Assembly (NCBI GenBank): GCA_020466095.1
Contig: CM035807.1
Coordinates: 20,065,985-20,129,984 of the forward strand
DNA length: 64,000 nt
Direction of reading: 5' to 3'
From: Chlorops oryzae
Taxonomy: Eukaryota; Arthropoda; Insecta; Diptera; Chloropidae
Shown: positions 53,637-63,439 of the stretch, in pieces
Numbering within the stretch: the stretch's first letter is position 1
Layout of the letters: the number at the start of each line of letters is the position of its first letter
Position numbers and translations under genes: made by a program
Notes under the pieces: model-generated
Told to the model about the DNA's origin: nothing
The model's database searches: none
The model's input: only the letters and a program-made list of their open reading frames with translations

Positions 53637-54600
53637 TTTTTCTTTATTGTATAAGCTTGTTTTTTTTCAGGTCCTCCGTAAGTCCTTCCACGTATGTCAC
53701 TCCTTTATAAATTTTTGGACCCTTATCTTGGTTTTTGTCCTGATGTCATCTGGTAGTTCTTAGTAACTTTTTTATTGTCGATGTCGGGAAGTCATTCTTT
53801 TTTAAAATGTCCATTAATTTTCGTCTATTTTCTTTGTGGAAGCATGTGTCACTAATTTCCAAAACTCTTCTTATAAATATAATTCTTCGCCGTGTTAATG
53901 ATTGTCTTTTTTTGATGTTTTGAATGAAAATTGATGATGCGTCCCGATGATGTAGGTTTTTTGTACCAGTCTACTTTTATGACATTGTTCACTCTTATTA
54001 ATTTTGCGTCCAAATACGGTAGTTGTCCTTGTTGTTCTTCTTCCTTTGTAAATTTTATGTGTCCACTGCAACTATTTAGTTTGCAAAATATTTTGTCAAG
54101 TTCATCTGTTTTCTTGGTTTGTGTGCACTCGTTTCCATAAACTTGTCCAGTATTTCTTCCATGACTATGTCCGCTATCACTGTTGATATTGGTGATCCCA
54201 TCGGTGTTCCTTTTAATTGATTTTATATCTTGTCCTCATATTTAAAATAATTGTTGTCCTTTAAACAGAATCTAAGTGCCTCCATAAATGGTTGTTTTGT
54301 TATGTTCGTATGTTTTGTTATCTCGTCCCACTGTTTTTCTATCGTTCTAAGCGCAAAGTCTATCGGAACGCTAGGAAACAGTGAAACCACGTCGAAGGAA
54401 ACTATTAGTTCATCGTCGCTGATGAGACTGTTATTAATTATTAATTTGTTTTTCACAGTCCTTTTGATTTTCGAGCCGAACGAAAATTTCAAAAGAAAAA
54501 TTGTTGAGTCAACAACATTTTTGGTTGATTTGAAAGGAAATATGTTTAATTACATTTTCTTTTCGTTCGTTATAATTCTCATTTGCTTTATAAAATAGGA
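53637..54600 (-). mobile_element. Penelope-like element fragment
   Basis: On the minus strand a reverse transcriptase of the Penelope type is readable in pieces. The first is FSFGSKIKRTVKNKLIINNS, SDDELIVSFDVVSLFPSVPI and RFCLKDNNYFKYEDKI. After a stop comes LKGTPMGSPIST and VIADIVMEEILDKFMETSAH. In a shifted frame it continues GHIKFTKEEEQQGQLPYLDA, VDWYKKPTSSGRIINFHSKH and IINTAKNYIYKKSFGN, then a further shift to DTCFHKENRRKLMDILKKND. The GIY-YIG endonuclease expected downstream is missing at 53,637. Both ends are truncated and no terminal repeats were found. Confidence 0.85.
53690..54580 (-). pseudogene. Penelope-type reverse transcriptase, broken
   Basis: Contains FDVVSLFPS with the first catalytic Asp and GTPMGSP, but the segment that should carry the Tyr-x-Asp-Asp catalytic pair is absent between METSAHKPRK (near 54,110) and KTDELDKIF (near 54,095), where the reading frame also shifts. 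That points to an internal deletion. At least one in-frame stop (near 54,225) and two frameshifts. It cannot make an active enzyme. Confidence 0.8.
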
Positions 54601-55207
54601 CATATAAGACATTCATTCATCTTAGAACTTTTTAAGCATTGCGAAAGCAGTCACGACAACGGAGTGACAAAATCGGATGAAGTCCATGCGATGGCAATTT
54701 TTGGGGTTATGTTCATTGGGCAGAGGGCTCTGTGGCCATTTGCTTTGAACATTAAATAAATCTTTTTTGACATTTCCTCATTTATAGGCTTTTTAGTACA
54801 TTTTTATTTTATTTTAAAAATTATCTTGTCATTTCAATTATGTCCGTGGTTAGTTCAAAAATTTAAATTTTAAATCCATTTTTGAAAATTGTCATTTCAA
54901 TTCGACCTGAAATATGGTTGATTCAAAACGAAAATCTTTATTTTTTCCAACAAGGAAAATTGTTGAAATAAAAATATTCCTTGTTGAAGCCGTTTTGTAT
55001 GTTTTTCCTTTTGATTTAACCAGTTTTCTGGTTGATTTTTTTCTCTGTGTAGATAACGAAATAATAGCGCACAATTTTCAAGTTGATCATTTTTCACTCA
55101 GGTGGCAGTCAGATACACGAACATATTAACTTTCAAACCCTCATTGGATTGAACCTCACCATTCAAGTTTTAACTTTAATAATCCAAAGATTGCTTTTAC
55201 GTTTTAG
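54601..55207. other. Spacer without gene, with small hairpin
   Basis: CAACAAGGAA (about 54,948) and TTCCTTGTTG (about 54,978) form a 10-bp inverted repeat. From 55,040 the sequence matches 57,360-57,513 (CACAATTTTCAAGTTGATCA), so 55,040-55,395 and 57,360-57,700 are a direct duplication. Confidence 0.6.
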
Positions 55208-55378
55208 GTTGCATCCGTCCAAGGAACACAAGGTAGTTCGACGCGCTGTTTAGAATTTGCAGTCATCGAATCGCAGTCAACGCACGAGGCTTCATTGCCG
55301 AAGTTAATCTGCAAGAAAATGACGAAATAAATTGCACGAATTCCAATCTCAGAGCTTTCGAGATTCCCAGTTGCTCAG
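55208..55378 (+). other. Exon-like cassette derivative, 171 bp, copy 1
   Basis: Bounded by a pyrimidine-rich acceptor (TTGCTTTTACGTTTTAG) and a consensus donor (CTCAG then GTAAGTC). The inside keeps cassette landmarks in order: CAGTCATCGAATCG, AAAATGACGAAATAAA, AATTCCAATCTCAGAGC and CCCAGTTGCTCAG. Length is a multiple of three, yet all three frames have a stop (TAA at AAATAA, TAG at GTTTAG and AGGTAG), so as an exon it would be non-coding or terminal. Confidence 0.45.
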
Positions 55379-55533
55379 GTAAGTCAACACATACGGCTGA
55401 ATTATGTCTCTTTTTATGCACAAAGAACACCAGCGATCATCATTTTTCAACCATTAAACACTTAACCAAAAACAATTAAAAACCATCGAATCTATCCGCG
55501 AAAGTTCAATTGTTTTAAAAGTTTTAAATTGCA

Positions 55534-55669
55534 TTCAGTGTTCACACAGACTTCAGAGGGAGAGGATGTACTTCTCGGTCGAGTCATGCAATATTTTCGA
55601 AAATGGCGAAATATTTGTTCGCAGTTTCAAACCACTGATTTTTCACGGAACAAGGCAATCAGGAAAACT
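55534..55669 (+). repeat. Cassette copy (A-E boxes)
   Basis: C box GAAAATGGCGAAATA after TCATGCAATATTTTC. D and E at consensus. The following spacer equals 35,235-35,530. Confidence 0.9.
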
Positions 55670-56193
55670 AGGGGACAGCTTCATCCTTCTGGAAAAAGTC
55701 ATTATTTCACGCAATTATTGCAATTTTTTTATATCCAGAAGTCTCAAACTCTTTTTACGTAAAGTTATTTATTTATCGTTAATACGTAGATATCAATCCT
55801 TAACCCATTTCGGACCACTGTACGATTTTTCGCACAGACAATTAAAAGATTTTTTTAAATACTGAAAACTCTTTTACGTTTTATTTTCTACTTGAAATAG
55901 TAAGTTTGAAGTTTTTCGAATATAAATTCGTTCAACTTTTTTGATTGAAGATAAATTGTCATAAAAATTAACTTAATAACAAAAATCGACCTAAATAGGT
56001 TAAAAACGAAAAGTTGCCATTTTTATTAACTTCCTGAAATATATTGACCTGAGGATAATTCAAAATATTTTTTATGAGATTGGCACACCTTGTCAACAAT
56101 GCATTTCCATAAAGCACAATTTTTATAATATGAAAAGTTTTGATGCTCCTTCGATTTGTTCATATAAAATTGAAAAATTCTGTCATTCACAGT
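55670..56193 (+). repeat. Two joined spacer blocks
   Basis: 55,670-55,985 copies 35,235-35,530. From about 55,985 it changes to the flank block of 95-357. The junction is sharp, which shows block-wise assembly. Confidence 0.75.
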
Positions 56194-56306
56194 GTTCAGT
56201 AGTCGGAGATACTTCAGAAGGAGAGGATGTACTTCTCGGATGGAAAATGAATATTTTTCTAAATGGCGAAATATTTGTTCACAGTTTCAAACCACTGAAT
56301 TTTCAA
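56194..56306 (+). repeat. Cassette copy split by an insertion
   Basis: A-D boxes here (C box CTAAATGGCGAAATA). The E-box part resumes at 56,902 (GGTATAAGGCTATCAGGAAA) after the 586-bp element. Confidence 0.9.
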
Positions 56307-56315
56307 GGTATAAGG
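56307..56315 (+). repeat. 9-bp target-site duplication, left
   Basis: GGTATAAGG, repeated at 56,902-56,910. Confidence 0.92.
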
Positions 56316-56901
56316 ATGAGCATCAAGTTAGCTTGCACTTTTTCGAATTTCCCGAAAAAAATTATTGTGCTGTAATGTGCCCAGTTTGTGCTATCATGTG
56401 CCGTTTCGAAAAAAAAAATTCTTCAAGGGATGCCATTTTTATGAGGAGGTCCTTTTTGTCCTAACTTGACACCAAAAAAAAAGACCTCCTCATAAAAATG
56501 GCATCGCTTGAGGAATTTTTTTTTTCGAAACGGCACATGATAGCACAAACTGGGCACATTACAGCACAATAATTTTTTGGGGGAAATTCGAAAAAGTGCA
56601 AGCTAACTTGACACCAAAAAAAAGGACCTCCTCATAAAAATGGCATTCCTTGAGGGTTTTTTTTTTTTCGAAACGGCACATGATAGCACAAACTGGGCAC
56701 ATTGCAGCACAATATTTTTTTTGGGAAATTCGAAAAAGTGCAAGCTAACTTGACACGAAAAAAAGGACCTCCTCATAAAAATGGCATCCCTTGAGGAATT
56801 TTTTTTTTCGAAACGGCACATGATAGCACAAACTGGGCACATTACAGCACAATAATTTTTTTCGGGAAATTCAAAAAAGTGCAAGCTAACTTGATGCACA
56901 T
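56316..56901. mobile_element. Foldback-type element, 586 bp, 9-bp target duplication
   Basis: Outer ends are inverted repeats of at least 38 bp (left CATCAAGTTAGCTTGCACTT, right AAGTGCAAGCTAACTTGATG). The whole body is four copies of a unit of about 145 bp: copy 1 (56,322-56,462) is inverted relative to copies 2-4 (56,466-56,612, about 56,613-56,758 and 56,759-56,893). Each unit contains GACCTCCTCATAAAAATGGC, TTTCGAAACGGCACATGATA and CACAAACTGGGCACATTACA. No coding frame beyond a 98-codon by-product. Long modular inverted repeats plus 9-bp duplications are known for foldback and Mutator-like elements. I favour foldback. Confidence 0.88.
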
Positions 56902-56910
56902 GGTATAAGG
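56902..56910 (+). repeat. 9-bp target-site duplication, right
   Basis: GGTATAAGG. The uninterrupted sequence is at about 52,973-52,981. Confidence 0.92.
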
Positions 56911-57288
56911 CTATCAGGAAACCTAGGAGACAGTTACATCCTTCTTGAAAAAGTTTTAAATTAATGACAATATTTCAAGATTTTGTATATGGAAAAGTGG
57001 AAAATTTTGTTTATGTAAATTTTGCTATTCAGCAAAGAGTTAAGAAAATAAAATGAAATATTAATATTGGATCAATATACTTGGATATGAAATACCCAGA
57101 GAAAGTTTCCAAATAACCAAAACCCTTAAACACGAAATTTTTGACACCAATTTTTTAGATTAGTATAATTTATTCATTTGAGATATATGAAGCTGAGATT
57201 ATTTCGAAATATCTTTTTTGAGACTGATTTTTTGCAACAGCCAATTTTCATAAAGCAAAAAGTTTTAATCTTCAATAGTTTAATTGCT
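56911..57288 (+). repeat. Inter-cassette block, duplicate of 493-863
   Basis: Follows the split cassette exactly as 493-863 follows the one at 358. Confidence 0.8.
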
Positions 57289-57400
57289 GTTCAGTCTCCA
57301 AGACACTTCAGAAGGAGAGGATGTCCTCTGGTGATTGACGGGACTAAATTTACTAAATAGATGACGAAATAATTGTGCACAATTTTCAAGTTGATCATTT
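57289..57400 (+). repeat. Degenerate cassette
   Basis: GTTCAGTCTCCAAGACACTT and GAAGGAGAGGATGTCCTCTG intact. The C box is decayed (AATAGATGACGAAATAAT). D is ATTTTCAAGTTGATC. Full version of the partial unit at 864. Confidence 0.6.
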
Positions 57401-57513
57401 TTCACTCAGGTCAGTCAGATACATGAACATATGAACTTTCAAACCCTCATTGGATTGAACCTAACCATTCAAGTTTTAACTTTAATAATCCAAAGATTTT
57501 TTTTACGTTTTAG

Positions 57514-57684
57514 GTTGCATCCGTCCAAGGAACACAAGGTAGTTCGACGTGCTGTTTAGAATTTGCAGTCATCGAATCGCAGTCAACGCAAGATTCTTCA
57601 TTGCTGCAGTCAATCTGCAAGAAAATGGCAAAATAAATTGGAAGAATTCCAACCTCAGAGCTTTCGAGACTCCCAGTTGCTCAG
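57514..57684 (+). other. Exon-like cassette derivative, 171 bp, copy 2
   Basis: Same length as 55,208-55,378 and the same splice-like borders (TTTTACGTTTTAG and CTCAG then GTAAGTC). Here AAAATGGCAAAATAAA is closer to the C box. The stop in each frame is kept. Confidence 0.45.
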
Positions 57685-57840
57685 GTAAGTCAACACATAC
57701 GGTTTATGTAAAAAAACTCGGGAAAATAGTTTCGTCTTCATAACGACCTCCTGCAAGGTAAGGTACCACATTGTTTTACGAATTTTGTATCATATCAAAT
57801 TATTCGTATAAGGTATTATGGATAGTACAGTCATACGAAC

Positions 57841-57975
57841 TATCAGTCTCTAAACAGACTTCGGACGGAAAGGATGTACTCCTCGGTTAAAAGGTGCACC
57901 GTTTTCAGAAATGGCGAAATATTTGTTGATATTTTCAAACCATTGAACTTTCTAAAGACGAGGCTTTCAGAAACA
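57841..57975 (+). repeat. Cassette copy (A-E boxes)
   Basis: A box TATCAGTCTCTAAACAGACT. C box CAGAAATGGCGAAATA. D is TTTTCAAACCATTGAAC. E variant GACGAGGCTTTCAGAAA as at 14,970. Confidence 0.85.
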
Positions 57976-58025
57976 CGAACAGCACATTTCTCCATATCCG
58001 GAGAGAATTTATATTGGAAATGTAA

Positions 58026-58803
58026 TTATACCCGACACACTCTGTGTCGAGGGTATATTGCGTTTGTGTGGTTGTGTGTAACACCTAGAACCAGTCGGAA
58101 TAGACCATACAATATACATATATATAGAAATGATCAGCGTCACCAGGAGATTCGATTTAGACATGTCCGTCCGTCTGTCTGTCTGTATACAGTAATCTTA
58201 TCGAAGGAGTTAAGCTATCTTGACAAAATTTGGTATGCGTGCTCACGGGGACATGAGTAAGAACAAGTTAGAGAGTGGACCCGATCGGACCATTTTTAAG
58301 GCTACCCCTAGTACTAGGGTCTGTTACGAAAATCACAAAAACTGCTCCAAATCGGAGTTTTTCAAGATATTTAAAGCCAAGTTATTCAATTTCCAAAAAT
58401 TGGAACAGTGGGCGTGGCTGTAGGGCGTTTTTCGAAAATTGCCTCCTACACCCGGAATTCAAATGGGACTTGAACGAAATGTGGCCCTTATGCTTCCTAA
58501 GGTTACCTCCAGTACTAGGGTCTGTCAAACAAATCCCAAATCTGCCCCAAAATCTGGCCTTTTCTAAATATTTCAATGAAACTTAGAATTTGATCATATA
58601 TTTAAGGCTTCGATTAGAAGTTTTGAAAAATTGTACAAATGGAACGTGGAAAAGGGGCGGTTTTTAAAGAAATTTAACAAAATTCTGTATATGAGGCCCC
58701 TTATGGTCTTAAACACCTCTTGATATTAAACATTATTTAAACATGTGTGTCTGTGTCGGGTATTGTATTGTCAGGGTCGCCAGACTATAACACCCTTACT
58801 TGT
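58026..58803 (-). mobile_element. Fly dispersed repeat, mini-me/INE-like, copy 3, reverse
   Basis: Runs from ATACCCGACACACTCTGTGT to ATAACACCCTTACTTGTTT, the reverse of 29,729-30,585 with point changes. The (GTCY)n tract is at about 58,166-58,186 (GTCCGTCCGTCTGTCTGTCT). It sits in a block whose empty form is at 18,330-18,400 (AAATTAATTTTCATTTGCG), again with no clear target duplication. It is an independent insertion from copies 1 and 2. Confidence 0.8.
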
Positions 58804-58829
58804 TTTTCTTTGCTTTTAAACTAAACCCG

Positions 58830-59541
58830 ATATACACACTCATAGGTATATGTTTGTTTATCATAACAGCTTTGAATAATTTTTTTAATTTTAGTTTTTA
58901 ATTTAAAGCACTTTTTTTCGCGATAATTCGATAAGAATTCGAATAAAATCAGTCTTTAAATGGATTTCAAAGTTAGGGGACGTGTATCGGAAAATTTTTT
59001 TTTTCCAAGGATTTTGACCAAAAGGCGAATTTATTTGCACAATTTCTACCTCACAAATATTAGAAGACCAGGCCTTCAGAAATACATGCAGCTATACTCC
59101 CCTTCCAAAGTCAACATGTTGCGGAATTAAATAAAAATTTTGCTGAAACATTTGATTATAAGCATGAGTGATTTAAAATAGGTTGAATCCTTGGGTCTGA
59201 ATTGCACAAATTTCTGACTCAATCAAATAGTTGGAGAAAGGATTTAACCTTATGAGACATATTAAACCCGAATATTGAAATAATGATTTCGGAATTTGTA
59301 GAGCAAAATCAGCAAAAATAGATCTGTATATTTCTGTATTATTTTCATATTTTCATATTTTCAATTGTTAGAAAAATAAAAAAGTAACTGAAGATATTAA
59401 GTTAATTTATTAAATTCGATTTGATTTCTGTTTAGATTCATTTGAGTGCAACACGCGCACATGAATCCTCACTATTCTTGAATAAAAACATGCATCCGGC
59501 TGCATTAATGAGCTTTTGACTTTTTCAATGGCTTCGATATT
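58830..59541 (-). repeat. 0.7-kb block, HOR-C copy
   Basis: Reverse counterpart of 14,181-14,900. Contains an insert of about 35 bp (GTTGAATCCTTGGGTCTGAA) near 59,180. Confidence 0.85.
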
Positions 59542-59669
59542 ACAGTCTTTCAATGTTGTGTGAAGGGAGAGGATGTACATTCTGCTATGAAATTATCAAA
59601 ATGCTGTATAATAAGGCGAGAATTGGTTTCGGTCTTTGCCTTTTCCAACTTTTGCGATATGAGGGAAAA
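59542..59669 (+). repeat. Cassette copy, GGCGAGA subfamily
   Basis: CAGTCTTTCAATGTTGTGTG, GGGAGAGGATGTACATTCTG, ATAAGGCGAGAATTGG. The B box is the best preserved of this subfamily. Confidence 0.7.
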
Positions 59670-60299
59670 CCAATATTTTGAATAATTCATAGACACGCTT
59701 CATTTCAATCAATTTATTGGAAGGACCTATACCAAATGATTGACCTGCAATATTTATTTAAAAATATTAAAATTTTGGAAAATATTTCTGAAAGAACGAA
59801 AGACCCCATGTCATGGATTCAAATATTTAATTCAGATTTAAGGTCTTTCCTTTTGCAAAAGTACAATGCAATGCAATATTCTACAAAATAGCGAAAGATT
59901 TGTTCACGTTTCCAAACCATAAATCTTTTTTAAAACCAGGAAATCAGAATAGCTGAATGCTAATAGCTGCATTTCTCCAGAGCTATGAAGTTTGTTGCTT
60001 TTATAATATCTTCTATAATGAAACATTCAAGATGAATGTCATCCAGAAACTATTGAAGGAGAAAATAAACAATTCATTGATCTCCTCAGGTTTTCTGACA
60101 CTTCGACGGAATTCGCATTTATATCTTAAATCGATATATAAAACATTAGGTGTTCATCTACAGAACACTATTGTGCCTTTGTCAATAAACTAATTCCTAC
60201 TCAATTTCCAAAGAAGCTCATAGCTTTGCTTGATGAACAATTTCCAATAGTGTCTTGTATCTTGCCATGAAACTTTTAGAGCAAATTAATGCTCTAGAT
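59670..60299. repeat. HOR-C spacer
   Basis: Contains a damaged cassette remnant near 59,880-59,950 (TACAAAATAGCGAAAGATTT then TTTCCAAACCATAAATC) corresponding to the reverse unit at 13,718, and the spacer shared with 13,371-13,717. Confidence 0.65.
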
Positions 60300-60434
60300 T
60301 TCCTGATTTCCTGCTCCGCATGAAGTTCAGTGGTTTGAAACTGTGAACAAATATTTCGCCATTCTGAAAAATATTGCATGGCTCGACCGAGAAGAATGTC
60401 CTCTCCTTCTGAATTCTGTGTGAATACTGAATGC
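60300..60434 (-). repeat. Cassette copy, HOR-C unit 6
   Basis: C box TTTCGCCATTCTGAAAAAT. B side CCGAGAAGAATGTCCTCTCC. Confidence 0.85.
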
Positions 60435-60978
60435 AGTCACCTTTAAGTAAATAATTTCGATGGAAGTGGACAGAATTAAGTTCATGCAGAACTTTCAAAT
60501 TTATTTTAAAATAATACACATAGGTGTATGTATAATGAAAACATGCAATCCCCTATGGCTTATTTGGATACAACGACCATAAATAACAATGGCTTCGAAT
60601 CACATCGCCGTAATTGATAGATACAGTCTGTCAAGAAATTGTTTTTACATGTCAAAAAAGTTATATGTTCTATTTTTGTTGAGTCAAAATGTTAATATCG
60701 TTAGATGTTTGCTTAATTTATTTTATTGATTTCACACAACTACATATTTTTCTAAAGAATCGTAAAAACATGTGCACATTCAAAGCAAAAAAAGGAGAGA
60801 AAAAAATAGAACATATAACTTTTTTGACATGTAAAAACAATTTCTTGACAGACTGTATGCACTTTCCTTTAAAAATTTATGAATATTTATGTTTTTTCAC
60901 GAAATTTTTTTAATACTGCTTCTGCATTGAGAAATTCTGTTGTTCTTTTTAATGATGGCAGGAGAATTTCGCTGCTAT
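60435..60978. repeat. HOR-C spacer 6-5 with private insert
   Basis: 60,435-60,620 and 60,850-60,978 match HOR-B. The middle (about 60,621-60,860) is private, starts and ends in inverted sequences (ACAGTCTGTCAAGAAATTGT and ACAATTTCTTGACAGACTGT) and is therefore a small terminal-inverted-repeat insertion of about 235 bp. Confidence 0.7.
60622..60859. mobile_element. Small terminal-inverted-repeat insertion, about 235 bp
   Basis: Left end ATACAGTCTGTCAAGAAATT, continuing GTTTTTACATGTCAAAAAAG and TTATATGTTCTATTTT. The right end is its reverse complement (AAAATAGAACATATAAC, then CATGTAAAAACAATTTC and TTGACAGACTGTAT). That is about 55 bp of near-perfect inverted repeat. ATA/TAT at the edges leaves TA as a possible target duplication. 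HOR-B shows the empty site near 27,115-27,125. Confidence 0.78.
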
Positions 60979-61119
60979 TTGCCTTGAGTGCCTGATACTT
61001 GCGAAGCCATGACAGTTTCCATTTTTGCTTTGAAATTCGCCATTTTGTGAAAATTCTCGAGCGATGAAGAGCAGAAGTACATCCCTTCCCTTCAAGCTTC
61101 GTTATACGAGTGAATTCAG
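60979..61119 (-). repeat. Cassette copy, HOR-C unit 5 (GAATTCAC subtype)
   Basis: C box AATTCGCCATTTTGTGAAAA. Start (reverse) GAATTCACTCGTATAACGAA as in 26,845. Confidence 0.8.
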
Positions 61120-61425
61120 TAACGAATCTACAATCCTCAATTCAAATAAAATTTAATTACTTGCTGAACTGATAAATTATAAATTCCTGTAAAATATTCA
61201 ATTTTAAGTTACCCTGTTTTGACCTTTATTTTATCTTAAAACTAATCGAATTTTAATCCTGTGCAGAGGCATAATTGAGGTCCTGAAACCTTTTGTTGGA
61301 ATTGTATTAGCAATTTATTTATTATTATATGAAGCTTTCATAACTGCGTATTTTAGTGCTTCTTGTAGACTTTAAGACTTTCCATCCTTTCAAAGCTCTT
61401 ATCATTCAAATGCCGTTGCTCATAT

Positions 61426-61560
61426 TTCTGATTGCCCGATCTTTGGAAAGTTCAGTGATTTGAATTTGTGCACAAATGTTTCGCCATTTTGGAAAAAATG
61501 TTTGCAACATTCGACCGAGAAGAACATCCTCTCCTCATGAAGTGTCTTGAAAGACTGAAA
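61426..61560 (-). repeat. Cassette copy, HOR-C unit 4
   Basis: C box TTTCGCCATTTTGGAAAAAA. B side CCGAGAAGAACATCCTCTCC. Confidence 0.85.
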
Positions 61561-62004
61561 GTTCGGGCTGACTGTACTTTCAATGAAACCTGATTTGAAT
61601 ACCCGTATATGGAAAATCTAATGAACCCAGAATTTTCTTGCATGCCTGAGTCCAGGATCCGAACTAAAACTTTCATTTATAAAATTGGAGTTTTTTTCGA
61701 GTGTAGAATATTTTCTTAAAAAAAATTTGTTACTCTATCGCATCCATTGCTGAGCAAGTATTCAACTGAAAGGAGATTCTAAATGTTTTTATATAATATT
61801 CTTGAAATATTCAGTTTGAGAAGTTAGTTGTGAGTTTGGTGATGAAAAATATTCTTTAAATAAAAAGACTAAAAATTTAATACACCCTTTGAAAAGTGAA
61901 TTCTTCGACGAAAAAATGCGTAATCTCGCGCCTTTGATTACAGAACAATATTCAATAGTATCTCGTATCTGGCTATGCATTTTCTTAAGGAAATGCATCT
62001 CCTA

Positions 62005-62141
62005 ATTTTTCTGATTTCCCGTTCCTCTTGGAGTTCAATGATCTGAAAATGTGAACAAACTTTTCGCCATTTTGTAAAACTATTGCATCTTTCGACCGAG
62101 AAGCACATCCTTTCCTACCGAAATCTGTTTGAAGACTGAAA
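62005..62141 (-). repeat. Cassette copy, HOR-C unit 3
   Basis: C box TTTCGCCATTTTGTAAAAC. 46 bp from unit 2, as in HOR-A and HOR-B. Confidence 0.85.
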
Positions 62142-62185
62142 TTTCTGGCTGGAGGAAATTTCTGTTGTATGACTTTTTTTGCTGC

Positions 62186-62311
62186 ATGTCTGGTAATGAA
62201 AAAGTTTTGGATGTCTAGCTTGGTGCAATGCATTTCGCCATTTTGTAAAACTGACTGCGTTAAAAAAGCGCAACACATCCTCTCTCTCCAAATATCAGTT
62301 GTAGACTGAAC
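62186..62311 (-). repeat. Cassette copy, HOR-C unit 2
   Basis: C box intact. CATCCTCTCTCTCCAAATAT replaces the usual B box as in 9,489. Confidence 0.78.
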
Positions 62312-62757
62312 AAAAGGATGCTTGCGAATCGATTCCATAAGATATTAAATGTTGAATCTCAACAGGAGTTCATTTTTTTTATGATGCCACTCTGAGCGAT
62401 GCTTCCTCTAAATAATGGCTAAATAAAGAACCTCAATGTTCTCGAAATGCGGTGTTCAGGTTTATCTGGACTTCCGGGGAAAATAAATTTCAGGTTTCCA
62501 AAATTTGAGAATCGATAAAAAATCGATGAAGAGAATCTGGAATTAAATACAAAAAGAGGGTATTTTGATTTATTTTTTTGTTTAATGCCCGTGTTATAGA
62601 AATGATAAAAGTCAGCCATCGACGATTTAAATTTAACTTGTTAAAATCATAAAATATTCACACACCCAAACATCAAGACAAATAATCGCATTTCGATTAT
62701 TGCATAGTGAATTTCCTCCTTGCCATGCATTTTTCCAAGACCATCCAGCTGCTAAAT

Positions 62758-62893
62758 ATCCTGTTTGCCGGCTCTTCAGAAAGTTTCTTGGTTTGAAAAT
62801 GTGCACAATTTCTTCGCCATTTTGAGGAAACTACGATTCAAATCAACCGAGAAGTACATCCTCTTCTACTGAAGTCTCTGCGAAGACTGACTG
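62758..62893 (-). repeat. Cassette copy, HOR-C unit 1
   Basis: C box CTTCGCCATTTTGAGGAAAC. A side TCTGCGAAGACTGACTGCAA. Confidence 0.82.
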
Positions 62894-63439
62894 CAACCAC
62901 ATCCGATTGAACTTTTGATGAAAAATTAAGCCGAATGCTTGAATTTCTTTTAGTTTTTTTTCCTGAATTGCAATAAGTTTTCATAGAACCAAAAAATCTT
63001 TTCTCTTAAAGATTCCCACGTCGAGACCTTTTGTCTGATTTCATAATTTATTAATTGTATAACTACGGCTATAACATCCGCTCATTATGATATTAAGGAA
63101 TGTTGATAGTATTGAATTGTATATAGCACTTTCGAGAACAATTTCGGGATCCCTCAAACAACGTTCTTCAGAGATTTTTCGGTTTTCCAGTAGCCAACCG
63201 AAAGCATTCCTTCAAGGTATTTGTACGTTACCACCAAAACTCCATTATTGGTTAAAAATTAATCATATAAATTTTTTCAAGAGCTGTCAAAAATTTGTAT
63301 AAATCATTTAAAAAAGTTACTTAAAAGGACCAACCCTGCAGTCTGCGTGTTTTTCATCTCCATCAATCTGATGAACTCAATTTTTGTCCAAGAATATGGC
63401 TGTGAGCATTTCTGGTTATCTGTTACTTGATAAGAGGCA
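62894..63439. other. Spacer without gene
   Basis: 62,894-62,925 resembles the flank of other GATTGAACTT cassettes (ACATCCGATTGAACTT). The rest is AT-rich and unassigned. Confidence 0.45.

Larger units (their letters stand above)
58830..62900 (-). repeat. Higher-order repeat HOR-C (inverted)
   Basis: Read on the minus strand from 62,893: cassette units 1-6 (62,893, 62,311, 62,141, 61,560, 61,119, 60,434), spacer with 59,950-60,299, the GGCGAGA cassette at 59,669 and the 0.7-kb block down to 58,830, in the same order as HOR-A. It has no 2.2-kb insertion and keeps the HOR-A type spacer after unit 6. Confidence 0.82.
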
